Shown here: positions 42,421-56,200 of the stretch, in pieces
How positions within the stretch are numbered: position 1 is the first letter of the stretch
Layout of the letters: each line of letters starts with the position of its first letter
Assembly (NCBI GenBank): GCA_950295325.1
Contig: OX485807.1
Span: 30,349,666 to 30,413,665 of the forward strand
Origin: Polytrichum commune
Lineage: Eukaryota > Streptophyta > Polytrichopsida > Polytrichales > Polytrichaceae
Direction of reading: 5' to 3'
Length of the DNA: 64,000 nt
Notes under the pieces: generated by a model
The model's input: the letters and a program-made list of their open reading frames with translations, nothing else
What the model was told of the DNA's origin: nothing
The model's database searches: none
Program-made: the position numbers and the translations under genes

Positions 42421-45280
42421 CCCTCAAAATCCGGCGGATAATGCGGCGGATAATCCGAAATGTGTTGATTTTGAGCTCATTGCAAAGTTCACGGTGGGCT
42501 TCCATGCTGTGGATAGGTGCTCATGAACTTGCATGCTGTGGATAAGTGCTAATGAACGGAAGCATGCACGAACCTTGAAGTATAGCTCCGACTAAGAGTT
42601 CTCTCCACGAATTCAAGAGTGGGAGAAGAGCAAAAAAGGACTGAATTTTGGGGGGTGCGTCCCTTTATACTATCCACCTCCGTTTCTCGGACTTCCTCAT
42701 TGGATGCCTTTCCCGCCTTGTTCTCATATTTTGATTATTTCAAAACCTCCTAACATAATTCCCCGTTTTTTGTTTATAGTGGAAAATGCGCATCTATCAA
42801 TGCCCCTCTGATACCCCAGCCGTCATATGACTTAGTCTATGATATTTAATCTTCTTTTTTTTGTCTTTTGTGGATATGACATATGCCGTTGGGAGGAAGG
42901 GTGGCGGCCACATTAATTTTTTCAAGTGTCATGACGGTATATTTTAACCAATATTTTAACTCCATTCAATGCTTTCAAGTGTAAACCTATTTAGGTGGGG
43001 TTTGGGCCATTTGGAGGCTGCAATTATGAAAGGGTTTCCAAGGCTTGAGGCCATTGTCGTGATGAATAAAATTATTTATTTGTCTCCCATAAACCCTAAA
43101 CCCTAGAACATTGCTCTATTATCTCACATGCAAGTGTGGCAATGAGGAACGTATGTGGACGTTGTTAAAGGGATACTAACTACCAATGTGGCGTTTTAGT
43201 TCAATCTATTAATGATATTTGAATCCATCTTGAAGTTCACTTCAAGTTTACTAATGTGTGGCCTTCGTGGCTCTTCGTGGCGCCAACCATCAAATGACAT
43301 TGCTAATTCCGTGATGAAATAACTACACAAAATATGGGGTGTGTGTTTCATTATATTTAGTGTTGTTACCACTCTACTATGCTCAACATTAATTTTTAAA
43401 TCTTTGACAATTATTGTTACACATAAATGTGTCGCTTACCTTCTACTTTCACGTAAATTTTTTCTTTTCACATCCTTCCTAACACTAATTGCAAACATGT
43501 AAATTCTACATATTACCATAGATGATACTTATTGTGAGAGTTTACATTTTATGTCACTGACTTTCATATGGTTATTGATATTTAGTGCATGCGCTTGTAT
43601 ATAGGGTATCAAACACTAGATATCATATTTTGTGTAGTTGGGTTTTGTAACTTAAGTTATTTGTGATTTGACCTGTCAAAAAAATGTAGTTAACTTTATT
43701 TGTTTAAAAAAATGTTTGACAAAAAATGTAGTGTTGTAGTGTCCCTACAATAAATAACATATTTAGAGTTTGATACAATAAATACGAACGCATCTACTCA
43801 ATACTAATACCACTATGAAAGTAAGTAACATCAAATGTAAACTCAAACACTCAATATTATCTATGGTAATATGTTGAAGTTACATGTTTGAATATAGTGT
43901 TAGTAAGGATATGAAAAAAAAATGATAAAGAAAGATCTCCAATATATCTTCCAATATCCTATAACAATATTTGTCAAAAAAATTAAAATTATTGTTGATG
44001 GGGGTAGACTGTCTCATTTTATGTGCCTATGACATGCACCATTGGGAAGAAAATGATATTTGATAAGTGATTTTGAGAACCCATCCTCCACAACTTCACA
44101 TTGATGCATTGCATACAAATTAAATTATGTACTTCCAGGATATTACTCTACTTGGACTCAAATATTATGGTTTATTTCAAATAATGTCTTGACAATATAT
44201 GTGGGAACATTATGAAACTTCATATAGCCAAAGCCACCAAATACAATAATTACAGTTTATGTCATTATGAAGACTTTCACATGAGGACTTATACATTGAA
44301 AACAAGGAATTGATCTCATGAAAAATTTGAATAAATTGGCCAACTTTCAATTTGCAACAATAAAATGAGAAAAGCTTTAAAAGAACATGTGACGTTTGTA
44401 ATGTGTGCACACAACGTTGATCCATTGTCCAACATACAAGTGTGGCAATGGATAACCTATGTGAAAGGCATTAATGGGAATTCCATCACGAATAGGACTT
44501 TTTAGTTCACTCTTTCAAGGATGTTTGAAACTATCATGAAGTCCATTTGAAATCTAGTATGAAGATCATATATACTATAATCAAGTTATTATACTCTTTT
44601 TTTTAGACAGACATTGTTATAACTTAATATTGGTTGACATGATCGTGAGCACATATGATTAGGATGTTGTCAAGACAATATACATTTGTATTGGAAACTA
44701 CAAGCACTAAGGCCCTGTCATTTAACCTTATGTGCCATTCATTTAAGGCTTGCGGTGTGTAGGGTTTAGGGTTTAGGTTGGAGGGATCATCGAACATCAA
44801 GCTTAATGCTTAAATGGCTTCATATGATGTTGAACTCCATGGGGTTGCAGTAGATAAATTTGTAATCTTTGTGTATCTCCCATGTACTTCAAATGTCAAC
44901 TTCTATGTACTGATATAAATGTTGAATTTAATGCTACTTGGGTGGGTAATATCCATTGTATGCTAGAGCCTTATCTTCTACGAACTTGGGTTATAGAAAT
45001 TACAATAGAGAGCACTAAACCCTTGACCATGTAAATTGTCACCATATTTTAATTGTTGCACCGTGCAATTGCATTGAGAATTGCAATATACTTATGAAAT
45101 ACTCCTCTTAGACTTTGTATCGCTCTCATCTTACTCCATATGACTACATTATTCAAATACTAAAACAAATAATGGATTCATTCTATGATGTAAGCAATTC
45201 CAACGCGGGACCATTGAATTGAACACCATTAAAATCAGAGTTGGTGATGGTGTTAATTATGTGCAATACCTTAGGCTATG
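42421..45280. other. AT-rich intergenic stretch
   Basis: No gene was recognised. There is a short tandem 'ggcggataat' near 42433-42455. The rest is AT-rich with short chance frames. Confidence 0.5.
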
Positions 45281-46497
45281 TTGCTTTTCGATTTTTGGGC
45301 TAAGCCGCTATAGATAGCGGCTTAGAAGGCCGGGGCCGGGCTTTGGCGGGCAGGAGGCCGGGTGGCCGCTAGGCGCCAAGTGTGCACCCCAGAAGCCTCG
45401 GGTAGCCACCATCACCAATAAGGTGTTGACACATGGCAGGGTGGCTGCCCGCGAGGCTTGTGAGCCGTAGATGGGCTCGGGGCGCTCCCATGGCCCAGAT
45501 TGGGTCCCATGGCGACCCTTCGCTTTGTCTATTTAACTCCCTCCGCGCCAAGCTCCCTCCTTTCTCTCCCTCATTTCTCACCTTGTCGTGAAGCGGCGCC
45601 TCCGCCTAATGCCGCTTCCCACATTCTCTCTCTCATTCCTTTCCACCTCTCTGATTCTTGTAACCCTCTTCTCTCATTCTCTCTTTTTCTTGTAAGGGTT
45701 TAGGAGTGATTGTAGAGTGTGTTTAGGGGTTGGGGAAGTGTTTTTGTGTAGAAATATGCGCATTGAGTGATTTCAGGGTGTGTATGTTGATTAGGAGTGT
45801 TGTTTTGTTTAAAAATACAAGCATTGAGTGATTTCAGAGTGTGTTTGTTGGTTAGGACTGCAAGCGGCGCCTTTCGACTTACACTCATTCTCTCATACTC
45901 TCCTTCTCTCTTCTCTCATTCTTCTCGCCGTCTCTCATTCTCTCTTCTTCTTGTAAGGGTTTAGGAGTGATTGTAGTAGGGTAGTGTTTTTGTGTAAAAG
46001 TATCCGCATTGAGTGATTTCATAGTGTGTTTGTTGTTTAGGAGTGTTGTTTTGTTTAAAAATACGAGCATTGAGTGATTTCAGAGTGTGTTTGTTGGTTA
46101 GGAGTGTGTTTTTGTTTTAAAGTGCGCCGTTGTAGTGATTTCAGAGTGCTTTTGTTGTTTTGAAGTGTGTGTGAGTTGTTTGTGAAATCTAGTGAGTGGA
46201 ATTCTAGTGAGTGTTAGTGATATCTGAGTGTTCAGGTGTAATCAGATTCTAAGAATCAGATTCGCAAAACCTATTCGCAAAACAACATCAGATTGGTAGA
46301 GCTTGCATCAAGGTAACTTATCTCATTCAACATAACCTGCTTCTTAGCCTTTAGGGTCTTCATGCATATACAATGTATAAGCATTGTATATGCAGCGTAA
46401 AACATTATGGGTGAATATGGAAACACTACGGTTTCGGTAGACGCCCGAAACCTCTATATAAAACCCCAAACCCATAAAGAATTAACTGGGCAGCTAG
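45281..46497 (+). promoter_or_regulatory. Probable 5' flank of the long ParB/methyltransferase-like gene
   Basis: A GC-rich patch (45318-45420) is followed by two diverged tandem copies of about 250 bp (45695-45865 and 45950-46130), each with 'gcattgagtgatttca' sub-repeats. TATATAAAA at 46455-46463 is a plausible TATA box. The array of palindromes starts 35 bp downstream, so it would fall in the transcribed leader. This reading is inference from position. Confidence 0.4.
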
Positions 46498-46870
46498 TTT
46501 GGGTCGACCGACCCAAACTCTGCAGCTGGTTGGGTTCGAACGACCCAAAACCTGCAGGCGGTTTGGGTCGCTCGACCCAAACTCTGCAGCTGGTTTGGGT
46601 CGCTCAACCCAAACTATGCAGCTGGTTTGGGTCGCTCGACCCAAACTCTGCAGCTGGTTTGGGTCGCTCGACCGAAACTATGCAGCTGGTTTGGGTCGAG
46701 CGACCCAAACTCTGCAGCTGGTTTGGGTCGCTCGACCCAAACTCTGCAGCTGGTTTGGGTCGCTCGACCCAAACTCTGCAGCTGGTTTGGGTCGCTCGAC
46801 CCAAACTCTGCAGCTGGTTTGGGTCGCTCGACCCAAACTCTGCAGCTGGTTTGGGTCGCTCGACCCAAAC
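46498..46870. repeat. 32-bp tandem array of the palindrome (centre mostly CT)
   Basis: Twelve copies start every 32 bp from 46498 to 46850. Most have arms GTTTGGGTCG and CGACCCAAAC with centre CT. The first has AC, 46530 is rearranged, 46690 has AG, and two have single arm changes. The 10-11 base spacer contains CTGCAGCTG and hardly varies. Because 32 is not a multiple of three, all frames stay open across it, but I do not regard them as genes. Confidence 0.95.
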
Positions 46871-47129
46871 TCTGCAACCTACAAATCCAATATCCCAAGA
46901 TAAACATCCTTCCCACCATCAACAAGAAATTATATTCAAATGGCTATAATTTGAAATCGTCTGATATTTGCTGGCATGTCCACATACGTCCAGCGCGGCT
47001 CTAGAAGGTCACCGAAAATTGCTCTCATGTTGGATAATTTGACCACTACACAATATTCAATATATTCATATTCTTAAGACCCGAACTCTACCAATAATTC
47101 TTATAAGATTAGGCTATTCGAGGCTTGGG

Positions 47130-47236
47130 TTTGGGTCGGTCGACCCAAACCTCTTCATGATGGCCAGTAGAGCACCCTTCAATTCGCACTGATGTTCAAT
47201 CCAAGTTGAAAAACTTTGGGTCGATCGACCTAAACT
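47130..47236. repeat. Two single palindromes in the leader (centres GT and AT)
   Basis: One copy at about 47130 has centre GT. One at about 47215 has centre AT and one arm mismatch (CGACCTAAAC). They lie between the 32-bp array and the acceptor CTTACAG that precedes the start codon at 47262. Confidence 0.85.
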
Positions 47237-47261
47237 AACAATTTTGTTTCTGGACTTACAG

Positions 47262-50200
47262 ATGGCCACTAAAAAGAGACCTGGAGAGAGGTGGTTCATT
47301 CTCGCCCCAGACTACCTTTGGGAGGAGTACGAAACTCCACAGGACGACTCATACGTCCCAAAGGATGGGATTGTTTTTGCGTGGTCCGTTCAGGTTGTGA
47401 AAGCCTCCCAGTACAAGCTCTTGTTCGTGGTGAAAGTGGGGACCCACGAGCAACACACCTGGGCAACGCTGACGGGATGGGAGGTTGCTTCCGTCCAAGC
47501 TCTCGGGGAGCACGTTGACGTTATTCTAGAGAACTCCGCAGTGCAGAACGTGCATATGTTCATGCACCAATTCTCCGAGGCTTTCGACCCCCTATACGCC
47601 AAGGAGACGTGCGTTGACCCGGAGATAATAAAACCGGAGACCATCTTCATAGATGGCACTGTATCGAACACCAAGGTCGCTAGCAGGTTCACAAAACTGA
47701 AACAAGCGATCACGGTTTTGAATAAAGCGTTGCAAAGCAAACCAAAAACGCAACAACCTGTCAGGCGGAAGGCCAAGACAGAAGAAGGAGCAGGTTCCTC
47801 CAGACCCCAATCTGTGAGGATTCCGCTGGCGGTTCCGGCAGATTCTAGAAGACCGAGCACTACCTCGACTCCGGCTGACAGCGAGACGCCAACTCCTTCA
47901 GGAAGCCGGCTGACGACCCCCTCCGGGAGCCGGCAGACGACCCCGTCCGGAAGCCGGCAGACGACCCCGTCGAAAAGGGCAAGAGAGTCATCAGTCATGA
48001 CCACCGAGCCAGTTTCGCCAGAGTTGCGGATGCCCAAGCCTGGCCAAGAGGTTGATGATGGGGAAATTCAAAAAATCAATGACAATTTTGAGACGAAATG
48101 CCTCCATTGCTTCTTCATGGGCAGGGACTTCAAGTTCGAGGTGAACATTGCACAATGCCACCTTGCGCCACCTGAAAAGTGTGTCCGAGCCAAGGAGGAT
48201 GCCTATGTCGACTGGATGGTCGCTCAAATCTTGGGAGGGCAGTTCAAGGACGACAGGCAGACAATTGTCGTGATGCCCCAGGGGCTAAAAAGAATGCCTA
48301 CGGCTGATATGTGGCCGGCGATTTCTAAAGGAGATTTCTGGCTGATTGACGGCCAGCACAGTGTAGAGGCCTCCAAAAAAATCCAGCTGATGACTGAATG
48401 GGACGACCCCAACAACCAGAAGGAGAAGCTGAAGGTATGGAAGGCACTGGTGGTTTGGTCGGACAACGAGACCGTCCTCAGTGACATCTCCAGGTTTTTC
48501 AACATGGGGAATAAAAAGAGGGCGTATCAGGCATCCTGGATTAGGAATATAATGGCCTCGAGGGATGTGTGGGAGTTCTACGGCAGGCCGCCCAAGGAAA
48601 GGGAGAATGCAAAAGACAAGAACCCAAAATGGGAGGTGAGTAAGTTTGGGTCGATCGACCCAAACTCTTGTATTGTTTTATTTTCTTCCCAAGTTTTGTA
48701 GTTTGGGTCGATCGACCCAAACTCTTGGATTCATCAGATTTAAAGTTTGGGTCGATCGACCCAAACTATTGGCATGTTTTATAGTCTTCATCAGATTTAA
48801 AGTTTGGGTCGATCGACCCAAACTATTGGCATGTTTTATAGTCTTCATCAGATTTAAAGTTTGGGTCGATCGACCCAAACTATTGGCATGTCTTATAGTC
48901 TTCATCAGATTTAAAGTTTGGGTCGATCGACCCAAACTATTGGCATGTCTTAAACTGCTGTTCCATTTTTTTCATGATGTGTTCTCTAACATATGTTCTT
49001 GACTTCATGTTCAGGACTTCAAATACCAGATGATCAATAAATTCTCCTCTATTGACAACGCTAGCCACAAGCAAAAAAAATATAACGAGCTAAGAGGAGA
49101 AATCTACTTGATCACAGCGTCCGACTCCGTGTGGATAAAATGGAAGACTGTCTTCGAAAAACACGAGACGGGAGACCTCATCGATCCCGACACCGGTATT
49201 CTGTACAACCAGACTGCGCGCTTCAAGCAAATGAAGCCACTAGTGAGGGAGTTCTTTAGAGCTCTTCAAGGTCTCTCAGAGACAGAGGTGGGAAAGGCGG
49301 CGTCCCACATCCTCCACGTGGAGCCGACGGCGAAGAGATGCTGGGTTCACCCAAAGATCGTCTTCACGAAGCCAAAGATCTTCGTCCCTTCATGCTACAC
49401 CTTGAAGGAATGGACGGAGAACAGGAAAAAGAAGACGACCATTGTCCAAGAGCTGCACAAGCTGGTGCCCGAGAAGAAGCTCATCGTGGACGGAGAGGTT
49501 GACGAGGCGCACTGGAGGGCATTCAAAGCCGAGTACAAGTTCACCAGTGCGTCCATGGCGGCACTCATGAGGGAGGCGGGAGACGACTTCCTCAGGTCCA
49601 AGTTCGTGAAGGGGGGGAGGAACCGGGCGCTTCCCGAACACTCCGCGCGTGCCTTCTCCAACTTTATAAAGGAGAAGAAGATCGTCAGGTTCGAGGGCGA
49701 AGCTCACTTCAACTTGGTCTCCCTCGAACCTCTAAAGATCCAAGGTTGGCCGGGCTCTGAGTCCAGGATGGCGATCAGGACTGCAGCTGGGGACCGCTTC
49801 CCCTTCGGAATGATAGACTTCAGGAACATTCCTGGAGCCTCATTCGAGGGGACAATGAGCACCCCGTTTTACGAGCCGTTCTTCACCAAGTTTGTGGACT
49901 ACGCCAGCCCCAAATTCAGGGAGGTCGACGTCTGGTTGTGGATTGTCGAGGACAGGAGGGCGGAGCAGGTGTACGAGATCGTGCGTAAATTGCAACCAGA
50001 GTACGCCGTCTCAAAATCTCATTACGTTGCTGCACCGGCGGAGGGGGCGTACAGCTCATTGAAAGACAAGAAGACGAAGATAGTCTGTGTGTTGTGCTTG
50101 TACTTCGTGTACAAAGCTGAGCTGCTGAAGGTGCCAAACCATCCTATAGCCCGGATGGAAAAGCTTTTCCAAGTCCCAGAAGCGTTGGGCACCAGCAGGA

Positions 50201-53200
50201 GCTTGTACGACGAGGCGAAGTACGCCAACTACCCCGCGGATGAGCTGCGGATGGATTTTTACCTGCGGATGATGAGGACCCTCACGAAGAGGGGGGACTT
50301 CATCTTCAACGTCTTCGGGGGCTCCAAACCGATTTTTGCAGCAATGGTAAGAAACTAACCTCGTCGATCTATATGCCTGGTTTGGGTCGAGCGACCCAAA
50401 CTATGGGCATGCTTGGTTTGGGTTGCTCGACCCAAACTAGGGCATGCTTGGTTTGGGTCGCTCGACCCAAACTAGGGGCAGGCACAGTTTGGGTCGCTCG
50501 ACCCAAACTAGGGGCAGGCACAGTTTGGGTCGTTCGACCCAAACTAGAGCAGGCACAGTTTGGGTCGCTCGACCCAAACTAAGTATTCTTGTTTTGTTTT
50601 GGGTGTTATTTTTGCTTATTCTTCATTTGTGATCCTAATATTATTGATTTGGATTGTGCAGATGTCTGGGTTGAACATCTACTCCTATGTGGAGGATACC
50701 GATGTTCAATTCTACAGGACCCAGAAGGCTCTGGCGAAGAGAATGGACATCCTCGACTGGATTCCCGGATCCTACGTCGAAGAGATCGTCGAGGGGGGTG
50801 AGAACCCGTTGGATATGGCCAGGCGAATCAACCCAGGCGAATTCGTCATGCAGGCCCCCGTTCAAATGCCAGAACCCCTCACCGGATTGCATCTGGGCAA
50901 TCCGTCCGTGGAGGCAGGTGGCGAGGTTGCGGAGGAGGAAGAGGAGGAGGAGGAGGAGAAAGTGGAAGGAGAGGTGGAGGAAGGGGCAACAGGATTCACT
51001 CAAGAATCCGAGGCCCCTCAGCGGAAGAAGGCCATGCGTGTCGCGCACCTCTCCATGAGGAGTGGCCGAAACACCATGGGCACAAGGGGGACCCCGGAGT
51101 GACACCCGGGACTTGTGGCGCCGTTGGTGAGAGGGCCCAAGTGATCCTAGTGTGGGTGAGGGCCCCGGGCGTTGGGAACGCCTCCCACCCACGAAGACTA
51201 GGAGGCACAAGGGCAAGGCCATGAGCTATGCGTAGCTCATGGCGTGGTGATTCTAGAATGCTCAAGATCACCTCAAGCGGAGGTGGGAGCTAGGAGTTAT
51301 GGCCATTTGAGTGGGGCGCTGTCCCGGGACAGCGCCCTGGTACAGCAGTGCCTGGGAGTGATTCCCGGGACTGCCAAGGTTCAAACAGGCATAACTTCCT
51401 CAAGACTTGCTCAAATGGGGCAAGTGAGGAGTCCATCGGCATCTACGTGAAGCGTAGATGAAGATGGAGTGGTTGGTTGTTATGATCAGACATCATACAA
51501 GGAAGTTATGATGGTCTGAAGCTGCTGGGGGGGTTCTAGGCCCAGCGGCTAAGGGAAAATGTCCACTTGGCCCCAACTCTTGGTAGAGAGACAAGAGGTT
51601 GGTTGACGGTGGGGTAGGGGCCCCGCGTAAAGTCCTAGAGGCTTATATGGGTGAGGTGGTGTGGCCTCACCCACCCGAGGCCGAACGGCACGGCCTCCAT
51701 GGGCATTGGCCCATTGTGAGGCCATAGTTGCCTAGTATGGTTCGGGTTGTTGTAGTGTTGCTCCGGCAACGCGATGATCAACATAGGATTGGACTTCCAT
51801 GGATGGAAGTCCACATTGGGGAAATGGGTTACCGATTAAGGGGTGAGTCCCGAAAGCAAAGTAGGAGGGTTGGTTCCCTCCTATGAACTATTGGTCCGGG
51901 GTAAGAGGAGCTATCCATTAGCATGGCGGAATGCGAAGGGTTAGCAACTCGTAACCTTTGCTAGAATTGAAAATTGGCAAGATTATTAATGGACCTAGCA
52001 AGGGTTGCGACACGTGGTATCAGAGCAGGGTTCCAAATTTTGAGCTCACACTTTGAGGGAAACATGGCTATCAAAAATACGGGTTGTGATGGTGAGCCCG
52101 GGGTTTCCAAAAGGTTGTGAGGCTCAAATTGGAACAAGGATCATGTGCAAATAGAGTTTGATCATACCATTGATTTTAATGGTAATGGTGGGCATGAGGG
52201 TGGATTCGGTGAGGAAAATGGAGGTGTCCTTTGAAAGGGCTCCCACAAACCTCAAATAGTATTTGGGGCCTAGAATACCGAATGCACCCAAAACCTTGGA
52301 GGGTATTAATGTTGGATTGAAATTTCAATTCGAGATGCTTCGAAGGTTCGGATGTTGAAATGAACTTGGTGCTAATGAGGCACCCGGGGCCTCTTAAGGC
52401 CTATGTGTGCTATTCAAACGCACAAATGAAGGATACACCTAAAACGGACGAGCTTTCTAAGAAATGCATCGTTTTAGGTGGGGTTTTAAAAGCGGGTGGT
52501 GGATGCCTTGTTTAAGTCCCCAAGGCTTCTTGAGGACATGGTGGGGATCATCAAGTTTGCAAGATCATTGAATCCGATGGTCCCGAAGAAAAGTTTGGCG
52601 GCGCATCACCACAAGTGGCTTTAGCCAAAGTAGGTCCCAAAGAAATGAGTGCAAATTGTTTGGTCCATTTTACTTAGGCAAAACATATTGGTGCCGCAGA
52701 CGGAATGTTGAAAGATGGCTTTATGCTTCCAAAGCAAATCATACTTGTGCCGCGGATGGAATGTTGGGAGGTGGGTTTGTCCTACCAAGGCAATTCATGT
52801 TCGTGCCGCGGACGGAGTGTAGGAAGGTGGCTTTGTGCTACCAAGGCAAAACATGTTTGTTTTGCGGACAAATTATTAGAAATTGGTTTTGTGGCACCAA
52901 ACCAATTTGTCGTGCGGACGAAATGTTTAAAGTTGGCTTTGTGGACCAAGCCAAGCCAAGTTGCCGAGGACCAAATGTTGGACGATGGCTTTGTGGCCAA
53001 GGCTAGTAGCCTTAAGCCGAGGCCAAGTATTTTGTACCTTGAGGCTCAAATGAATGGGAGAAATGTCTCATGTGTTGACAAAGAGGCTATTACTCCTTCT
53101 TGAGCCCAAAACTCACAAGGGAGTTGGGGCTTGCCGATTGATAGAGAAAGCAAGCCCACCAAGGTGCGGTTTGGAAAGGGCAAACCGCATGAGACAAAGG

Positions 53201-56200
53201 AGGCCGCGATGCATGTAACCTTTCAATGTGGGACATTGGATTTTTGTCAAAATTTCACACCATGTGAAATAGATGAAATGCATATCATTGTGAAGGCCGC
53301 CTACGTTGAAACTCACATGATAGATGTGAGGTGCAAGCCGGTGAGCTTGCGGTGCATTATGATGGGTCATAATGGCAAAGAATTGAAGTTCAAATTGACA
53401 AGGACTCCTATGTTAGGAGGACCCAAGGTGAATTTGGTCTTAATGGACCAAATGAAAAATAGAAAACATAATGGTCGTGGTTCAATTGGAGCAACTCCAA
53501 GGAATGTATGGGGAGGCTAGGAAAGATGGGCCTCCTCCAAACCACATTGGTGGGATGTTGGTGAGATACAAGGATGTATTCACCAATGTGTTGCCCAAAA
53601 AAATTACCGCCAAGAGGTAAAAAATAACTTTGCTCAACGAGAGATTGAGTTCTTCAGGTATGTGGTGACAAAGGAAGTTGGTGGACGAACATGAAGAATG
53701 TCAAGGCAATCCAAAAAGAGAATTGGCCCTTGATTCAAGAAAAGGGCTTAGGTCATTTGTTGGCCTAGCCAACTACTACCACCACTTCATTCATGGTTTT
53801 GCTAAGGTTGCTAGAACCTTAGTCAACATGTTGGAAAAAAATGGCTATCCCCAAGAGTGGGATGAGCCTTGTCACCAAGCCTTTGGGAAGCTCAAGAGTA
53901 AGTTCTCTTCACAAGATGTGGTTAAGTTTCCGGGTTTTCATGAGCATGTTGAGGTGCACATGAAGGCGAAGGACTTTACCATTGGCGGATGTTGATCCAA
54001 GATGGATGACCATTGCTTATGGGAGCATTAAGCTCCGTGGTTGTAGAAGCTTGTCGAACTTGTGCAAGAAATGGCTATCCCAAGAGTGGGATGAACCTTG
54101 CCACCAAGTCTTTGAGGAGCTTAAGACCAAGTTCCTCTTTACCACCCGTGTTCAAGTTCGCGGAGCTTGAAAAACCTTTTGAGGTGCATACGGGGGGCGA
54201 GTGACTTTACCATTGGCGGATGTTGATGCAAGATGGATGGCCATTGCATATGAGAGCATGAAGCTCGATGGTTCGACTTGTGAAAGAAATGGCTATCCCA
54301 AGAGTGGGATGATGTTTGTCATGAGTCTTTGGGGAGCTTAAGACCAAGTTCTCTTTACCACCCGTACTCAAGTTCGCGGAGCTTGACAATTCTTTTGAGG
54401 TGCATACGGGGGTGAATAACTTTGCCAATGGTGGATTATGTGTAAGATGGATGGCCATTGCATATGCGAGCATGAAGCTCGATGGTTGTTAAAGAAGACA
54501 ACCAACTCATGACAAAGAACTTCTTTGCGGTAGTGCATTGCTTGAAGATGTGGCGACACTAGTTGGGGTCACACAAAGTAAAGGTCTACAAGGACAATGT
54601 GTCCTAAAAGTATTTTGACATACAAGCGCAAGTGAGCGCCAAGTCATTGCGTTGGCATGATAGCTTGGCGCTTATGAAGGTGGATTTGGTCCACAAACCG
54701 GACCGTGGAAATGTGGTGCCGGATGCGCGAAGTAGACCGGAAGAGTTCCAAGCAATGAGAACCATCCAAAAGTTGTGGCTAATGTGTGCGGCGAAGGAAA
54801 CTTGTGATGCAAGATACGGGAGGGGTAAATTAATTACCCCAAAGCACAAAAGCTTTTAGGTGAGCTTCGCAAGAGCAAGGTGCTCAAAGAGGTTAAGTTG
54901 GTGGACGGATTGTTCAAGTGCAAACAAAGTCGGGTATTTGTGCCACAAGGCAAGTTGAGGCTATCGGTTTTGAAGGAAAAATGTGATAGCCCTATTGCCG
55001 GCCATAGAGGAGAAAGAAAAAAAAACCGCCATAGAATGGTGTCAAAGAGGTACCATTGGCGGTGCATAAAAGAGGATATAACCCACTTTGTGAAGGCGTG
55101 AATAAAGTGCCAAGTGAACCGAGCCTCTTACCAAAAGCAAGGCGGTTTCTTGCAACCGTTGCCTATCCCGTCGGCGCCATGGCATAGTATGTGCATGGAC
55201 TTGATCATAAGTTTGCCGGAGTCACATGGGTATGATGCCATCTTGTTGATGGTAGAGCGGTTTGCCAAGTTGGCACACATGGTGCCGATTGTGGGAACCG
55301 CCACCGCGTTGGAGACCGCATAGCCTTTTCTCAAAGGATGGTTGAGGCACCACGGGTTGCCAAGAGTGATTGTGTGGGATCAAGATCCAAAGTTCACAAG
55401 TGCATTTTCAATGCATTTCTCTAAGGAGGTCGGAATGAAACTAAGGTTTAGCACGGCCTTGCATTCCCAAATTAATGGGAAAGCGGAGCATGTGAATGGA
55501 GTCTTGAAGCAATACTTGAGGAACTTGGTGGGGGCGGACCAAGGAGATTGGGCGGACTATGTGGGTCGAGCGGAGTGTAATTGCAATGTAGCCACGCACT
55601 TGGCTACCAAGGGGTGGTCTTTCGTGGTGGCTTATGGAGTGGATGCGCTCCAACCTATTAACCTAGCTCTCGAGGGGGCACATTCAACACTAGAGTTCAA
55701 CCAAGATGGTGAGGACTTGGCCAAGGATGGTAAACAAGTCTTGGAGATGACCAAGTTGTTGGTGGAGAAAGCCCGAAGGTGCTACGGAGTGCAAATCAAT
55801 GCCGGAAGACGCGAAGTGGAGAATGAGGTGGGCCAAAGGTGTTGTTGAATGTGAACAACTTCACTTAGCCGAAAGGCCTCACTCCAAAGTTCATGTCCAA
55901 AATTGGAGCTTTGTTTTCAATTGTGGAACAAGTGTTCAAGGACATGTATAAGTTGGAATTACTGCCGGAGATCAAAGTGCATCCGACATTTCATGTCTCA
56001 TTCCTAAAACCATTTAAGGACGACACCTTGTGGCCCGATCACAAGCAAGTGATTAGGCCACCTCCCCACCTTGTGGACGTCATTTGGAACATGAGGTAGG
56101 AGGGCATCCTCAAGTGTAGGAAGCCCAAGTAAAAATGAAAGAAAATGTACAAAGGAGTACTTGGTGAAATGGTGAGGATACCATGAGAAAGAAACCGCTT

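Noticed and set aside
46498-46870. CRISPR-like look of evenly spaced palindromic repeats
   Set aside because: The spacers are the same sequence each time, the genome is eukaryotic and there are no cas genes. It is a tandem repeat.
46407-46949. A 180-codon open frame across the 32-bp array
   Set aside because: The period keeps all frames open and the peptide is only the translated repeat.
50560-50661. Start of exon 3 at the open-frame start inside the last intron palindrome
   Set aside because: The TTGTGCAG acceptor at 50661 and phase continuity with exon 2 place the exon start at 50662.
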